From the NCBI GenBank assembly GCA_047611425.1, contig JBLFWJ010000172.1, positions 1 through 6,736 on the forward strand: a DNA stretch of 6,736 nt, in the 5' to 3' direction. Below the pieces are notes generated by a model. That model ran no database searches and was not told where the DNA came from. It saw only the letters and a list, made by a program, of their open reading frames with translations. Position numbers and translations under genes: made by a program. Numbering within the stretch: position 1 is the first letter of the stretch; each line of letters starts with the position of its first letter. Below, one piece after another: positions 1-5,440 of the stretch. Origin of the DNA: JBLFWJ01 sp047611425. Lineage in GTDB: Bacteria > Bacteroidota > Bacteroidia > UBA10329.

Positions 1-749
1 TGGAAAAAAGCAGAGAGGAATTAGACCGGTTGAACACATATTATGTAGCACTGACTCGTGCAGAAAAACGACTTTATGTTGGCCTAAACGCTAAAGCCTC
101 AAAAGATTCGATGGCGGCCCGAACCATCGGTTTTCTTGAAGCAAAGGGTTGGGACCCAACGACAAATAATGAGATTCGATTTGGCTCCACATGGAAAGAA
201 CCGAAGGGAAATATCGACTCTGAATCCAAGGATGAAGTATTGAATCTTTCAGGGGTTAGATCAGGCCAAATGCCACAATTTCGAATTCGCGCTGGTAAGC
301 AAAAAGAAGCTTGGAATGACATGAGCAACAGCCGACAACGTGGCCAATTGATCCATGCCATTTTGGAGCAATTGGAATCGAAGGATGATCTTTCCTTATT
401 GGAAACGGACAAAAGGTTAGCCTCTTTGTCAGATGATGATCGGACTGAAATCTTGGCTTCAGTCAGGTCGGTGGCAGAACATCCAGATCTTCAGGTTTGG
501 TTTGAGAATGATGTGGAAGTAATGAATGAGCAGGAAATCCTGATGACAGATGGATCGATTCTACGGCCTGATCGTATGGGTCGAAAAGGAGATGATCTCT
601 CCGTTATCGAGTACAAAACTGGCGTTCAAAAGCCTCAACACGAATCCCAATTACAGGATTATCTGCGTGCCGTTGCACCTCTCAGCAAGAATAAGCCACA
701 AGGTTTTTTAGTGTACACGGAAGAAACTTTGGTGAAAAAAGTGAATTGA
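1..749 (+). CDS. UvrD/AddA-like helicase with C-terminal RecB-type nuclease domain (5'-truncated)
   Basis: This is the C-terminal end of a superfamily 1 helicase-nuclease. The reading frame is open from position 3, so the true start lies upstream of the window. Its first residues (EELDRLNTYYVALTRAEKRL) match helicase motif VI of the UvrD/RecB/AddA group, including the arginine finger in ALTRA. A linker follows, then a PD-(D/E)XK nuclease domain. Counting from the leucine codon at 30, I see the leading His109 in RGQLIH, Asp181 in LRPD, Glu194 and Lys196 in VIEYK, and the Q207xxxY211 motif. Together these form the usual RecB-family active site. Such proteins unwind and resect DNA ends during recombinational repair in the cytoplasm and usually work with an AddB-like nuclease partner, which would lie outside the window. 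The nuclease looks intact. The class is clear; AddA versus another Bacteroidota RecB-like helicase cannot be settled from this fragment. Confidence 0.9.
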   Translation, partial: EKSREELDRLNTYYVALTRAEKRLYVGLNAKASKDSMAARTIGFLEAKGWDPTTNNEIRFGSTWKEPKGNIDSESKDEVLNLSGVRSGQMPQFRIRAGKQKEAWNDMSNSRQRGQLIHAILEQLESKDDLSLLETDKRLASLSDDDRTEILASVRSVAEHPDLQVWFENDVEVMNEQEILMTDGSILRPDRMGRKGDDLSVIEYKTGVQKPQHESQLQDYLRAVAPLSKNKPQGFLVYTEETLVKKVN

Positions 750-768
750 TGCCAGATCAAATGTTGTG

Positions 769-776
769 TAATTTTA
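769..776 (+). promoter_or_regulatory. Possible -7 box for the toxin-antitoxin pair
   Basis: TAATTTTA matches the Bacteroidota -7 consensus TAnnTTTG except at the last base. A TTG lies 20 bases upstream (746-748), overlapping the helicase stop codon, which is an acceptable -33 spacing. Transcription would start almost at the antitoxin ATG (781), giving a nearly leaderless message. This is a weak match in an AT-rich 31-base gap and may be chance. Confidence 0.2.
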
Positions 777-780
777 GACT

Positions 781-969
781 ATGAAAACAAGGCTTAAAGA
801 ACATCTAATCAAAATTGCGGATCAGCTTACCGCTAATTCAACGCTTGAAGATGTATATCAGCATTTGGCACTTTTGGCAGATATTGACACCTCTGAAAAG
901 CAGTACGATTCAGGTGATATTCTTACTCAATCAGAAGTTGAGGCGAAGGCCAAAAAATGGCTGAAGTAG
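781..969 (+). CDS. Putative type II antitoxin (partner of RelE/ParE-like toxin)
   Basis: This is a 62-residue acidic/basic mixed protein placed directly before, and overlapping by 13 bases, a ParE/RelE-like toxin gene. That is the standard antitoxin-first layout. The N-terminal part (HLIKIADQL, then a predicted helix with EDVYQHLALLADI) and the tail DSGDILTQSEVEAKAKKWLK resemble small antitoxins of Bacteroidota and cyanobacteria, in which a glycine followed by I/L-T/S-x-x-EV and a final Trp-Leu forms the toxin-binding segment. No obvious ribbon-helix-helix DNA-binding domain is recognisable. It should bind and neutralise the toxin in the cytoplasm and may repress its own promoter. The ATG at 781 is chosen because it gives the family's usual length; no Shine-Dalgarno sequence is present. 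The call leans mainly on gene context and the C-terminal pattern. Confidence 0.7.
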   Translation: MKTRLKEHLIKIADQLTANSTLEDVYQHLALLADIDTSEKQYDSGDILTQSEVEAKAKKWLK

Positions 970-1250
970 TCTGGACAAAGAAAGCTTTCTCTCAGTTAGA
1001 ACGTGCCATCGAATACATTGAAACCGAACAAGGAAACGCATACGCTTCAATAGTTCTCAATCGCATTTTGAAAGACACCAATCTCTTAAAGGGAAACCCT
1101 AGATTGGGAACAAAAGAACCTTTATTGTCTCACAAAACCTTTGAATATCGGTTCTTGGTTGTATGGAGTTACAAGATAATAGTAGGATTGACCGCGATAA
1201 GGTTATTGTATCTCGAGTATTTCACACTTCCAGAAATCCGAAATCACTAA
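957..1250 (+). CDS. RelE/ParE-family toxin, C-terminus apparently altered by a frameshift
   Basis: The 97-residue frame begins with the ParE/RelE signature: VVWTKKAFSQLERAIEYIE is strand 1 plus the first helix, followed by a second helix, then LKGNPRLGT and the EYRFLVVWSYKII strands with Arg65 and Lys73. Family toxins either poison DNA gyrase (ParE) or cleave mRNA on the ribosome (RelE); the sequence does not decide between them. From about residue 76 the frame gives VGLTAIRLLYLEYFTLPEIR, which lacks the usual final strand and HTRxNP-like ending. The expected ending is encoded one frame over (1184-1261). I infer a one-base deletion near 1182-1185, so the encoded protein probably has a scrambled last strand and may be inactive. 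The ATG at 957 overlaps the antitoxin end by 13 bases, suggesting translational coupling. It could also be called a pseudogene; a sequencing error is possible. Confidence 0.75.
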   Translation: MAEVVWTKKAFSQLERAIEYIETEQGNAYASIVLNRILKDTNLLKGNPRLGTKEPLLSHKTFEYRFLVVWSYKIIVGLTAIRLLYLEYFTLPEIRNH

Positions 1251-1261
1251 GCGGGATTTAA
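1184..1261 (+). other. Displaced out-of-frame C-terminus of the ParE/RelE-like toxin
   Basis: Reading from 1184 in the -1 frame relative to the toxin gives RIDRDKVIVSRVFHTSRNP followed by KSLSGI and a TAA at 1259-1261. This is what the family normally shows after YKII(Y): a final beta strand with I/V-x-R-VFHT-x-RNP. If the frames were joined, the protein would be about 101 residues, a normal length for this family. The segment therefore looks like the ancestral 3' end of the toxin gene, cut off by a single-base loss. No slippery heptamer is seen at the junction. Confidence 0.7.
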
Positions 1262-1274
1262 TCTGGCCTCCCAC

Positions 1275-1282
1275 TACATTTG
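1275..1282 (+). promoter_or_regulatory. Bacteroidota -7 promoter box before the 1298 gene
   Basis: TACATTTG is an exact match to the Bacteroidota -7 consensus TAnnTTTG. It lies 15 bases before the ATG at 1298, which would leave a very short leader of roughly ten bases. No TTG is found at the usual -33 distance, so the upstream element is weak or absent. It suggests the small downstream gene is transcribed independently of the toxin-antitoxin pair. Confidence 0.45.
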
Positions 1283-1297
1283 CACAACCAATAGATA

Positions 1298-1642
1298 ATG
1301 ATGGGATTTCCAAGAAGATTGATGCTTTTTATGTTCGGTGCCGGAATGGGATCAGTGCTAGTTTACGGCATGCTTATTCGCGACAGAGACTTTCCGGCCT
1401 GGACACCCAGCGACCGAATCAAGGAAGAAATCACCTGGGATTCAGTTCATGTAGACCCGAGTTTGAATCTGCAACTAAATCAAGCGGCAATTGTTGATGC
1501 CGTTAACGGCTCCAACATCCACTTTGACAAAAGCAAGGTTAGAACGAAGCCGTGTAGAACATACCTCATGACTACAGAGGATCTACACGATATGACGATT
1601 TCAATTTGTGATTCGGTGGCTACAGTTTTAGCCTACGATTGA
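1298..1642 (+). CDS. Small membrane-anchored protein, DUF4258-like (function unknown)
   Basis: This is a 114-residue protein with a basic N-terminus (PRRLM) and one hydrophobic segment at about residues 8-26 (LMLFMFGAGMGSVLVYGML), so it is probably a single-pass inner-membrane protein. The stretch RDRDFPAWTPSDRI right after the membrane segment and the C-terminal pattern of FDKSK, PCRTYL and CDSVATV resemble a widespread small Bacteroidota family often labelled DUF4258-containing. That assignment is from memory and is moderate. Cys86 and Cys104 sit in the conserved C-terminal part. ATG 1298 is used because it follows the -7 box closely; ATG 1301 is an equally good alternative that removes one Met. 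The stop codon abuts the stop of the convergent phosphorylase gene with no bases between. No biochemical role can be given. Confidence 0.75.
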   Translation: MMGFPRRLMLFMFGAGMGSVLVYGMLIRDRDFPAWTPSDRIKEEITWDSVHVDPSLNLQLNQAAIVDAVNGSNIHFDKSKVRTKPCRTYLMTTEDLHDMTISICDSVATVLAYD

Positions 1643-2458
1643 TCACATCCGAGCAATCAATTCTTTTACGATTCCAGACATTTTCGGTTCGGATGCATTG
1701 GCCACTTCGATTACATCTTCGTGGGTCACTTTAACCTGCTTACCTGGCACGCCCAAGTCCGTAATCACCGACATTGCGAAGCATCGCATGCCACCATGAA
1801 TTCCAACAATTACTTCAGGAACCGTTGACATTCCGACTGCATCTGCCCCGATGTTTCTGATGTAAGCATACTCTGCTGGCGTCTCCAAACATGGCCCGCT
1901 TAAACCAGCATAAGATCCTTGTTGAACTTTGATACCCAGTTCATCTGCAACTTCGTGTGCCATTTTGATGAACTCGTGATCGTACGGCTCAATCATATCC
2001 GGAAACCTTGGGCCTAATTCTTCATAGTTGTGACCCATTAATGGATTTGTTGGGAACAGATTAACGTGGTCATCCAGAATCATCAGGTCACCAATTTCAA
2101 AATCCGGATTTACTCCTCCACATGCGTTTGATACGATTAAGTTCTCCACACCCATCGCCCGCATTACTCGAACCGGAAAAGTGAGTTCCTTCATGTCGTA
2201 CCCCTCATAAAAGTGGAATCGACCTTGCATTGCCATCACCTGCTTTCCTCCCAGTTTACCAAAGATCAATTTGCCAGAATGTCCTTTCACGGTACTCACC
2301 GGAAAGTTTGGAATATCCTCGTAATTCACCTCATGATCGGTTTCAATCTCACCAACCAATCCGCCCAATCCAGTTCCTAAGATGATTCCAACAACTGGTT
2401 CGCTTCCCGTCAACTTTGAAAGGTGGCTCGCGGTCTCTTTAATTTTCTCCAAATACAT
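1643..2458 (-). CDS. Purine nucleoside phosphorylase, trimeric (PNP/MTAP) family
   Basis: This enzyme splits purine (deoxy)nucleosides with phosphate into free base and (deoxy)ribose-1-phosphate during cytoplasmic purine salvage. From the ATG at 2458 it has 271 residues, normal for the trimeric class. Visible motifs are the phosphate-binding GTGLGG (28-33), VKGHSGKL with His60, GRFHFYEGY with His82, SNACGG, then SGPCLETPAEY with Glu192 (the purine N1 ligand, human Glu201) and GADAVGMSTVPEVIV with Met210. SVITD follows, with Asp234 where human PNP has Asn243, and a late His in VTHED corresponds to human His257. The frame could extend upstream to an ATG at 2485 (nine more residues), but the 2458 start suits the family length and the MYLEKIKETA helix. 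It overlaps the end of lpxK by 20 bases and is probably cotranscribed with it. The Asp may broaden base specificity toward adenosine (inference). Confidence 0.93.
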   Translation of the reverse strand: MYLEKIKETASHLSKLTGSEPVVGIILGTGLGGLVGEIETDHEVNYEDIPNFPVSTVKGHSGKLIFGKLGGKQVMAMQGRFHFYEGYDMKELTFPVRVMRAMGVENLIVSNACGGVNPDFEIGDLMILDDHVNLFPTNPLMGHNYEELGPRFPDMIEPYDHEFIKMAHEVADELGIKVQQGSYAGLSGPCLETPAEYAYIRNIGADAVGMSTVPEVIVGIHGGMRCFAMSVITDLGVPGKQVKVTHEDVIEVANASEPKMSGIVKELIARM

Positions 2459-3476
2459 GGTCAATGATGCTTTTGTGCAATTCATCCTTTCGCGCCATCT
2501 CCATTTTCAATGGCAGATAGAACATTCGGTAAGGATGGATCACCGTTTTCAATAAGTGGTGGTCGGCTCTTGCCGCGTCCTTTTCAGTCATAAGAACGCT
2601 AACATCCGATGGATCAAAAATATCTAATTTTTCACGCAGTTCACGAAGGTTCTGCTGTGTAAATACATGATGATCGGGCAGTGCTAAATGTCCTAAAACA
2701 TCGAACATTTCGCTGGCGGATTTTTCAAACCTATTTGATCGGGCAATTCCAGAAATCAACCATGCTTTCTTGGAAGAATCTGACTCATCACTAATCAATG
2801 GTTTAGGTTGATCTGGAACCGAGTTTGAAAAGAAAACTTCGGTAGGATTCCAACCTTTCGCATTTTTCAAAAACGATTCTCTGGCTTGATCATTAAGATC
2901 TGCTTGACATCCCGTCACAACCAATAGGTCTGCTGAGCTTGCCCTAGACTGCACATCCCTTAACCTTCCCGAAGGAAGCAAGTTTTGCCTGAAATACGGC
3001 TCTTGAAAATCGGTAACCAAAATTGATAGGTCCGACAATAAGGGTCTATGCTGAAAAGCATCATCTAAGAGAACCAAGTCAACATCCGAATTCGATTGCT
3101 TGATTCGTTTTAGTCCTTCAATTCTGTCTTCGCAAACCGAGACAGATAGTTTCGGAAACCTTCGTTTGAACATCAGAGGCTCATCCCCTACTTCACTTGA
3201 TTTTGAACTGGATTCAACTTCAACGTAACCAGATGTTGAACGGCCATATCCTCGGCTGAGAATGGCGACTTTTTTATCCTTAGAAAGCATCTCGGCCAGC
3301 AACATGGTGAGCTGGCTTTTACCGGTGCCACCCAATTCCAAATTACCGATCACCACAGTTTTTAAAGCCCCTTTTTCGGACTTCAAAACACCTGCATCGT
3401 ATAGTTTATGTCTGACAGAAAGAATAGCAGACCACCCCCACGAAAACAGCAACAGTATTGGCGAATACCAAGGCAT
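2439..3476 (-). CDS. lpxK: Tetraacyldisaccharide 4'-kinase (lipid A biosynthesis)
   Basis: LpxK phosphorylates the 4' position of the tetraacyldisaccharide-1-phosphate precursor to make lipid IVA, at the cytoplasmic face of the inner membrane. The 345-residue length is typical. The N-terminal hydrophobic stretch (residues 5-19) fits the membrane-associated helix, followed by RHKLYDAGVLKS. The Walker A loop is GNLELGGTGKS (44-54), slightly unusual in ending KSQ rather than the common KTP. LSRGYGR (74-80) and GDEP (97-100, Asp98 matching the proposed catalytic Asp99 of Aquifex LpxK) follow, then the LLDDAFQHR Walker B-like motif with Asp138/Asp139, LLPSGRLRD, LPDHHVFT and MTEKDAARA. The start at 3476 is the only ATG upstream of the P-loop. 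It leads a two-gene transcript with the phosphorylase, a pairing with no obvious metabolic logic, and is divergent from the Nif3-like gene. Confidence 0.95.
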   Translation of the reverse strand: MPWYSPILLLFSWGWSAILSVRHKLYDAGVLKSEKGALKTVVIGNLELGGTGKSQLTMLLAEMLSKDKKVAILSRGYGRSTSGYVEVESSSKSSEVGDEPLMFKRRFPKLSVSVCEDRIEGLKRIKQSNSDVDLVLLDDAFQHRPLLSDLSILVTDFQEPYFRQNLLPSGRLRDVQSRASSADLLVVTGCQADLNDQARESFLKNAKGWNPTEVFFSNSVPDQPKPLISDESDSSKKAWLISGIARSNRFEKSASEMFDVLGHLALPDHHVFTQQNLRELREKLDIFDPSDVSVLMTEKDAARADHHLLKTVIHPYRMFYLPLKMEMARKDELHKSIIDHVFGEN

Positions 3477-3480
3477 CGGC

Positions 3481-3508
3481 CGAATATAGGGCTATCTTTG
3501 GGCTTCAA
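3481..3508 (-). promoter_or_regulatory. lpxK: Probable minus-strand promoter of the lpxK-PNP transcript
   Basis: On the minus strand, TATATTCG (3488 to 3481) differs from TAnnTTTG at one base. A TTG (3508 to 3506) precedes it by 17 bases, within the 17-23 range described for Flavobacterium. The box ends four bases before the lpxK ATG, so the message would start at or next to the start codon. It overlaps the oppositely directed -7 box at 3493-3500. Confidence 0.35.
3493..3500 (+). promoter_or_regulatory. Bacteroidota -7 promoter box of the Nif3/zinc-ribbon operon
   Basis: TATCTTTG is an exact match to TAnnTTTG and lies 19 bases before the ATG at 3520, predicting a leader of about 15 bases without a Shine-Dalgarno sequence. 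No TTG occurs at the expected -33 position, which falls inside the start of lpxK. It would drive the Nif3-like gene and the zinc-ribbon gene together, down to the terminator at 5406. Confidence 0.5.
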
Positions 3509-3519
3509 CACATTGACAG

Positions 3520-4614
3520 ATGCAAGCGAAAGAGATCATCCGCGTTTTAGAAGAATGGGCACCGCCATCATTGCAAGAGAGTTATGATAATTCTGGGCTT
3601 ATCGTAGGCAACCCGAATACAGAAGTTACTGGCATTCTGGTCAATTTAGATTGCATTGAAGAAGTTGTTGATGAGGCCATTTCCACCGGCTGCAACATGA
3701 TTGTTGCGCATCACCCAATCGTCTTTCAAGGATTGAAAAGATTTAACGGGAAGAATTACGTGGAACGAACCGTCATCAAAGCAATCAAGAATGACATTCT
3801 GATTTACGCTATTCACACCAACTTGGATCATGTGAAAGATGGCGTTAACAAAATGATTGGGGAAAAATTGGGGCTGAAGAATTTAAAGATCCTAGCTCCG
3901 AAGTCAGGCATGCTTTGCAAACTGGTGACTTACGTTCCCACTGATCATGCGAAGCAGGTGAGACAAGCAATATTCAACGCTGGTGCCGGACATATTGGAG
4001 AATACGATCAATGTAGTTTCAACCTGACCGGCCAAGGAACGTTCCGTGGAAGTGAAAATTCAAAACCATTTGCAGGGGAAGCTGGAAAGCCCCACACCGA
4101 AGATGAAATTAGAATTGAAACCATCATGCCAACCTACGTGAAGTCGCAGGTTTTAAAAGCGCTGCTTTCTGCACATCCATATGAAGAAGTTCCCTTCGAT
4201 GTTTACTCCTTGGAGAACTCGTGGAATGAGGTTGGAAGTGGTATGATCGGAGAGCTGAATGAACCGGTTAGTACTTCTGGCTTCCTTGGTCATGTAAAGA
4301 CAGCCATGAAGGTACCTGCATTACGGTTTACAGAAAGCCAACATAAAACCATTCAAAAAGTGGCTTTTTGCGGAGGATCCGGAAGCTTCTTAATAAATGC
4401 CGCAAAATCAAAGCAGGCGGATGTTTTCATCACTTCGGACATCAAATATCACCAGTTTTTTGATGGCGAAAAGGACATGATGTTGGTAGACATTGGACAC
4501 CACGAAAACGAGCAGTTTACCTCCGATTTAATATGCGCAAAACTGAAGGAGAAATTCCCTACTTTTGCCGTCCGTTTATCGGAAACCCCCACAAACCCGA
4601 TTAAATATTTATAA
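3520..4614 (+). CDS. Nif3-like dinuclear metal centre protein (YbgI/DUF34 family)
   Basis: This is a member of the conserved Nif3/YbgI family, ring-shaped hexamers with a two-metal site. The physiological reaction is not established, although links to GTP cyclohydrolase-like or hydrolase activity have been proposed. The N-terminal part shows ESYDNSGLIVGN and the metal ligands IVAHHP (His64, His65) and HTNLD (Asp103). The C-terminal part shows CGGSGSFL, TSDIKYH and DIGHHENE (His327 and Glu331), completing the ligand set known from E. coli YbgI. Residues about 125-235 form the extra PII-like domain (LVTYVPTDHAKQVRQAI and SAHPYEEVPFDVY) found in the longer, about 370-residue versions, so the 364-residue length fits. 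The start at 3520 follows the -7 box. The stop is one base before the next ATG, suggesting coupled expression with the zinc-ribbon protein. Confidence 0.95.
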   Translation: MQAKEIIRVLEEWAPPSLQESYDNSGLIVGNPNTEVTGILVNLDCIEEVVDEAISTGCNMIVAHHPIVFQGLKRFNGKNYVERTVIKAIKNDILIYAIHTNLDHVKDGVNKMIGEKLGLKNLKILAPKSGMLCKLVTYVPTDHAKQVRQAIFNAGAGHIGEYDQCSFNLTGQGTFRGSENSKPFAGEAGKPHTEDEIRIETIMPTYVKSQVLKALLSAHPYEEVPFDVYSLENSWNEVGSGMIGELNEPVSTSGFLGHVKTAMKVPALRFTESQHKTIQKVAFCGGSGSFLINAAKSKQADVFITSDIKYHQFFDGEKDMMLVDIGHHENEQFTSDLICAKLKEKFPTFAVRLSETPTNPIKYL

Positions 4615-4615
4615 A

Positions 4616-5383
4616 ATGGCTAAGACTGCTGCAAAAGCTGAAATAACTGTTGAGGAAAAGCTGAAGGCTTTGTACAATCTTCAGAAGATTGATTCTGAAA
4701 TCGACAGAATTAGAACAATCCGTGGTGAACTTCCTTTGGAAGTTCAAGACCTTGAAGACGACATTGAAGGTCTTGACACAAGATTGCAAAAGCTTACTGA
4801 CGAAGTGAACGGATTAGAGGACACTATCGTTGAGCGTAAGAATATGATCACCGATGCCTTGGCAATGATCAAGAAGTACGAGGAACAGCAGAACAAAGTG
4901 CGTAACAATCGTGAGTTCGATTCTCTTTCTAAGGAGATGGAATACCAGAACTTGGAGATTCAGCTTTGTGAAAAGAAAATGAACGAGGCTCGAACAAACA
5001 TCGCTGCTAAGAATGATTTGATTGAGATTGCTAAAGGAAATCTTGACGAAAGACAAAAAGACCTTGAGCACAAAAAAGCTGAGCTTGACGGTATTGTTGC
5101 CGAAACTCAGAAGGACGAGGAGAAACTAGAGAAAGACTCAGTTAAGGCTCGTAAGATTATTGAAGAGAGATTGATTTTTGCTTACAGCAGAATCCGGGAT
5201 AATTCGTTGAATGGTCTTGCCGTAGTGAAAGTTTCAAGAGATGCATGTGGCGGTTGTTTCAATAAAATCCCACCTCAACGTCAATTGGACATCAGCCTTA
5301 GAAAAAAGGTGATTGTTTGTGAGCACTGTGGTCGCGTTCTGGTTGATCCGGAAATTGACGGAGCTCTTGTTGTTGAAGATTAA
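4616..5383 (+). CDS. Coiled-coil protein with C-terminal C4 zinc ribbon
   Basis: From ATG 4616 this is a 255-residue protein. Residues about 10-190 are charged and heptad-rich (for example DIEGLDTRLQKLTDEVNGLE and LSKEMEYQNLEIQLCEKKMN), typical of a long antiparallel coiled-coil hairpin. The C-terminus carries a four-cysteine zinc ribbon: Cys211-x2-Cys214 in CGGCFNKIPPQ and Cys235-x2-Cys238 in CEHCGR. This matches the CT398/FlgZ-like family (PF02591-type ribbon, former DUF164). Its molecular role is unclear; the ribbon suggests nucleic acid or protein binding. It sits one base after the Nif3-like stop, a neighbour pair I recall as common in Bacteroidota. The frame extends to an ATG at 4565 inside the Nif3-like gene, but MAKTAAKAE at 4616 is the better start. 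Leucine codons are strongly biased to CTT/TTG, hinting at good expression. Confidence 0.92.
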   Translation: MAKTAAKAEITVEEKLKALYNLQKIDSEIDRIRTIRGELPLEVQDLEDDIEGLDTRLQKLTDEVNGLEDTIVERKNMITDALAMIKKYEEQQNKVRNNREFDSLSKEMEYQNLEIQLCEKKMNEARTNIAAKNDLIEIAKGNLDERQKDLEHKKAELDGIVAETQKDEEKLEKDSVKARKIIEERLIFAYSRIRDNSLNGLAVVKVSRDACGGCFNKIPPQRQLDISLRKKVIVCEHCGRVLVDPEIDGALVVED

Positions 5384-5405
5384 GACATATTAAGCACGAT
5401 TTATG

Positions 5406-5433
5406 AAGGGATCCGAAATGGATCCCTTTTTTT
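5406..5433 (+). terminator. Intrinsic terminator of the Nif3/zinc-ribbon operon
   Basis: AAGGGATCC (5406-5414) pairs perfectly with GGATCCCTT (5420-5428) around the 5-base loop GAAAT, followed by a seven-T run (5427-5433). It starts 22 bases after the zinc-ribbon stop and ends seven bases before the ATG of the next gene, so it separates two transcription units. Confidence 0.9.
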
Positions 5434-5440
5434 GTACCCG

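Noticed and set aside
74..412. Antisense open frame within the helicase-nuclease gene
   Set aside because: It is a shadow of the well-supported plus-strand gene, with no recognisable domain, promoter or start signal. The same applies to the minus-strand frames at 3646-3831, 4601-4789, 4814-5071, 5677-5910 and 6099-6359.
1176..1190. Programmed -1 ribosomal frameshifting joining the two toxin frames
   Set aside because: No X XXY YYZ slippery heptamer, homopolymer run, or obvious downstream stem-loop is seen around the junction. A simple one-base deletion or sequencing error is more likely.
1637..1658. Hairpin GATTG/CAATC at the convergent junction as a terminator
   Set aside because: Only five base pairs with a 12-base loop, AT-rich, and lying within coding sequence; too weak to call.
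2459..2485. Upstream ATG at 2485 as start of the phosphorylase
   Set aside because: It adds nine residues (MNCTKASLT) with no family resemblance and increases the overlap with lpxK to 47 bases; the ATG at 2458 gives the standard length.
3262..3489. Plus-strand open frame across the start of lpxK
   Set aside because: It is antisense to the conserved LpxK P-loop region and encodes nothing recognisable.
4565..4615. N-terminal extension of the zinc-ribbon protein from the ATG at 4565
   Set aside because: It lies wholly inside the Nif3-like coding region and encodes a low-similarity leader; ATG 4616 immediately after the stop is the natural coupled start.
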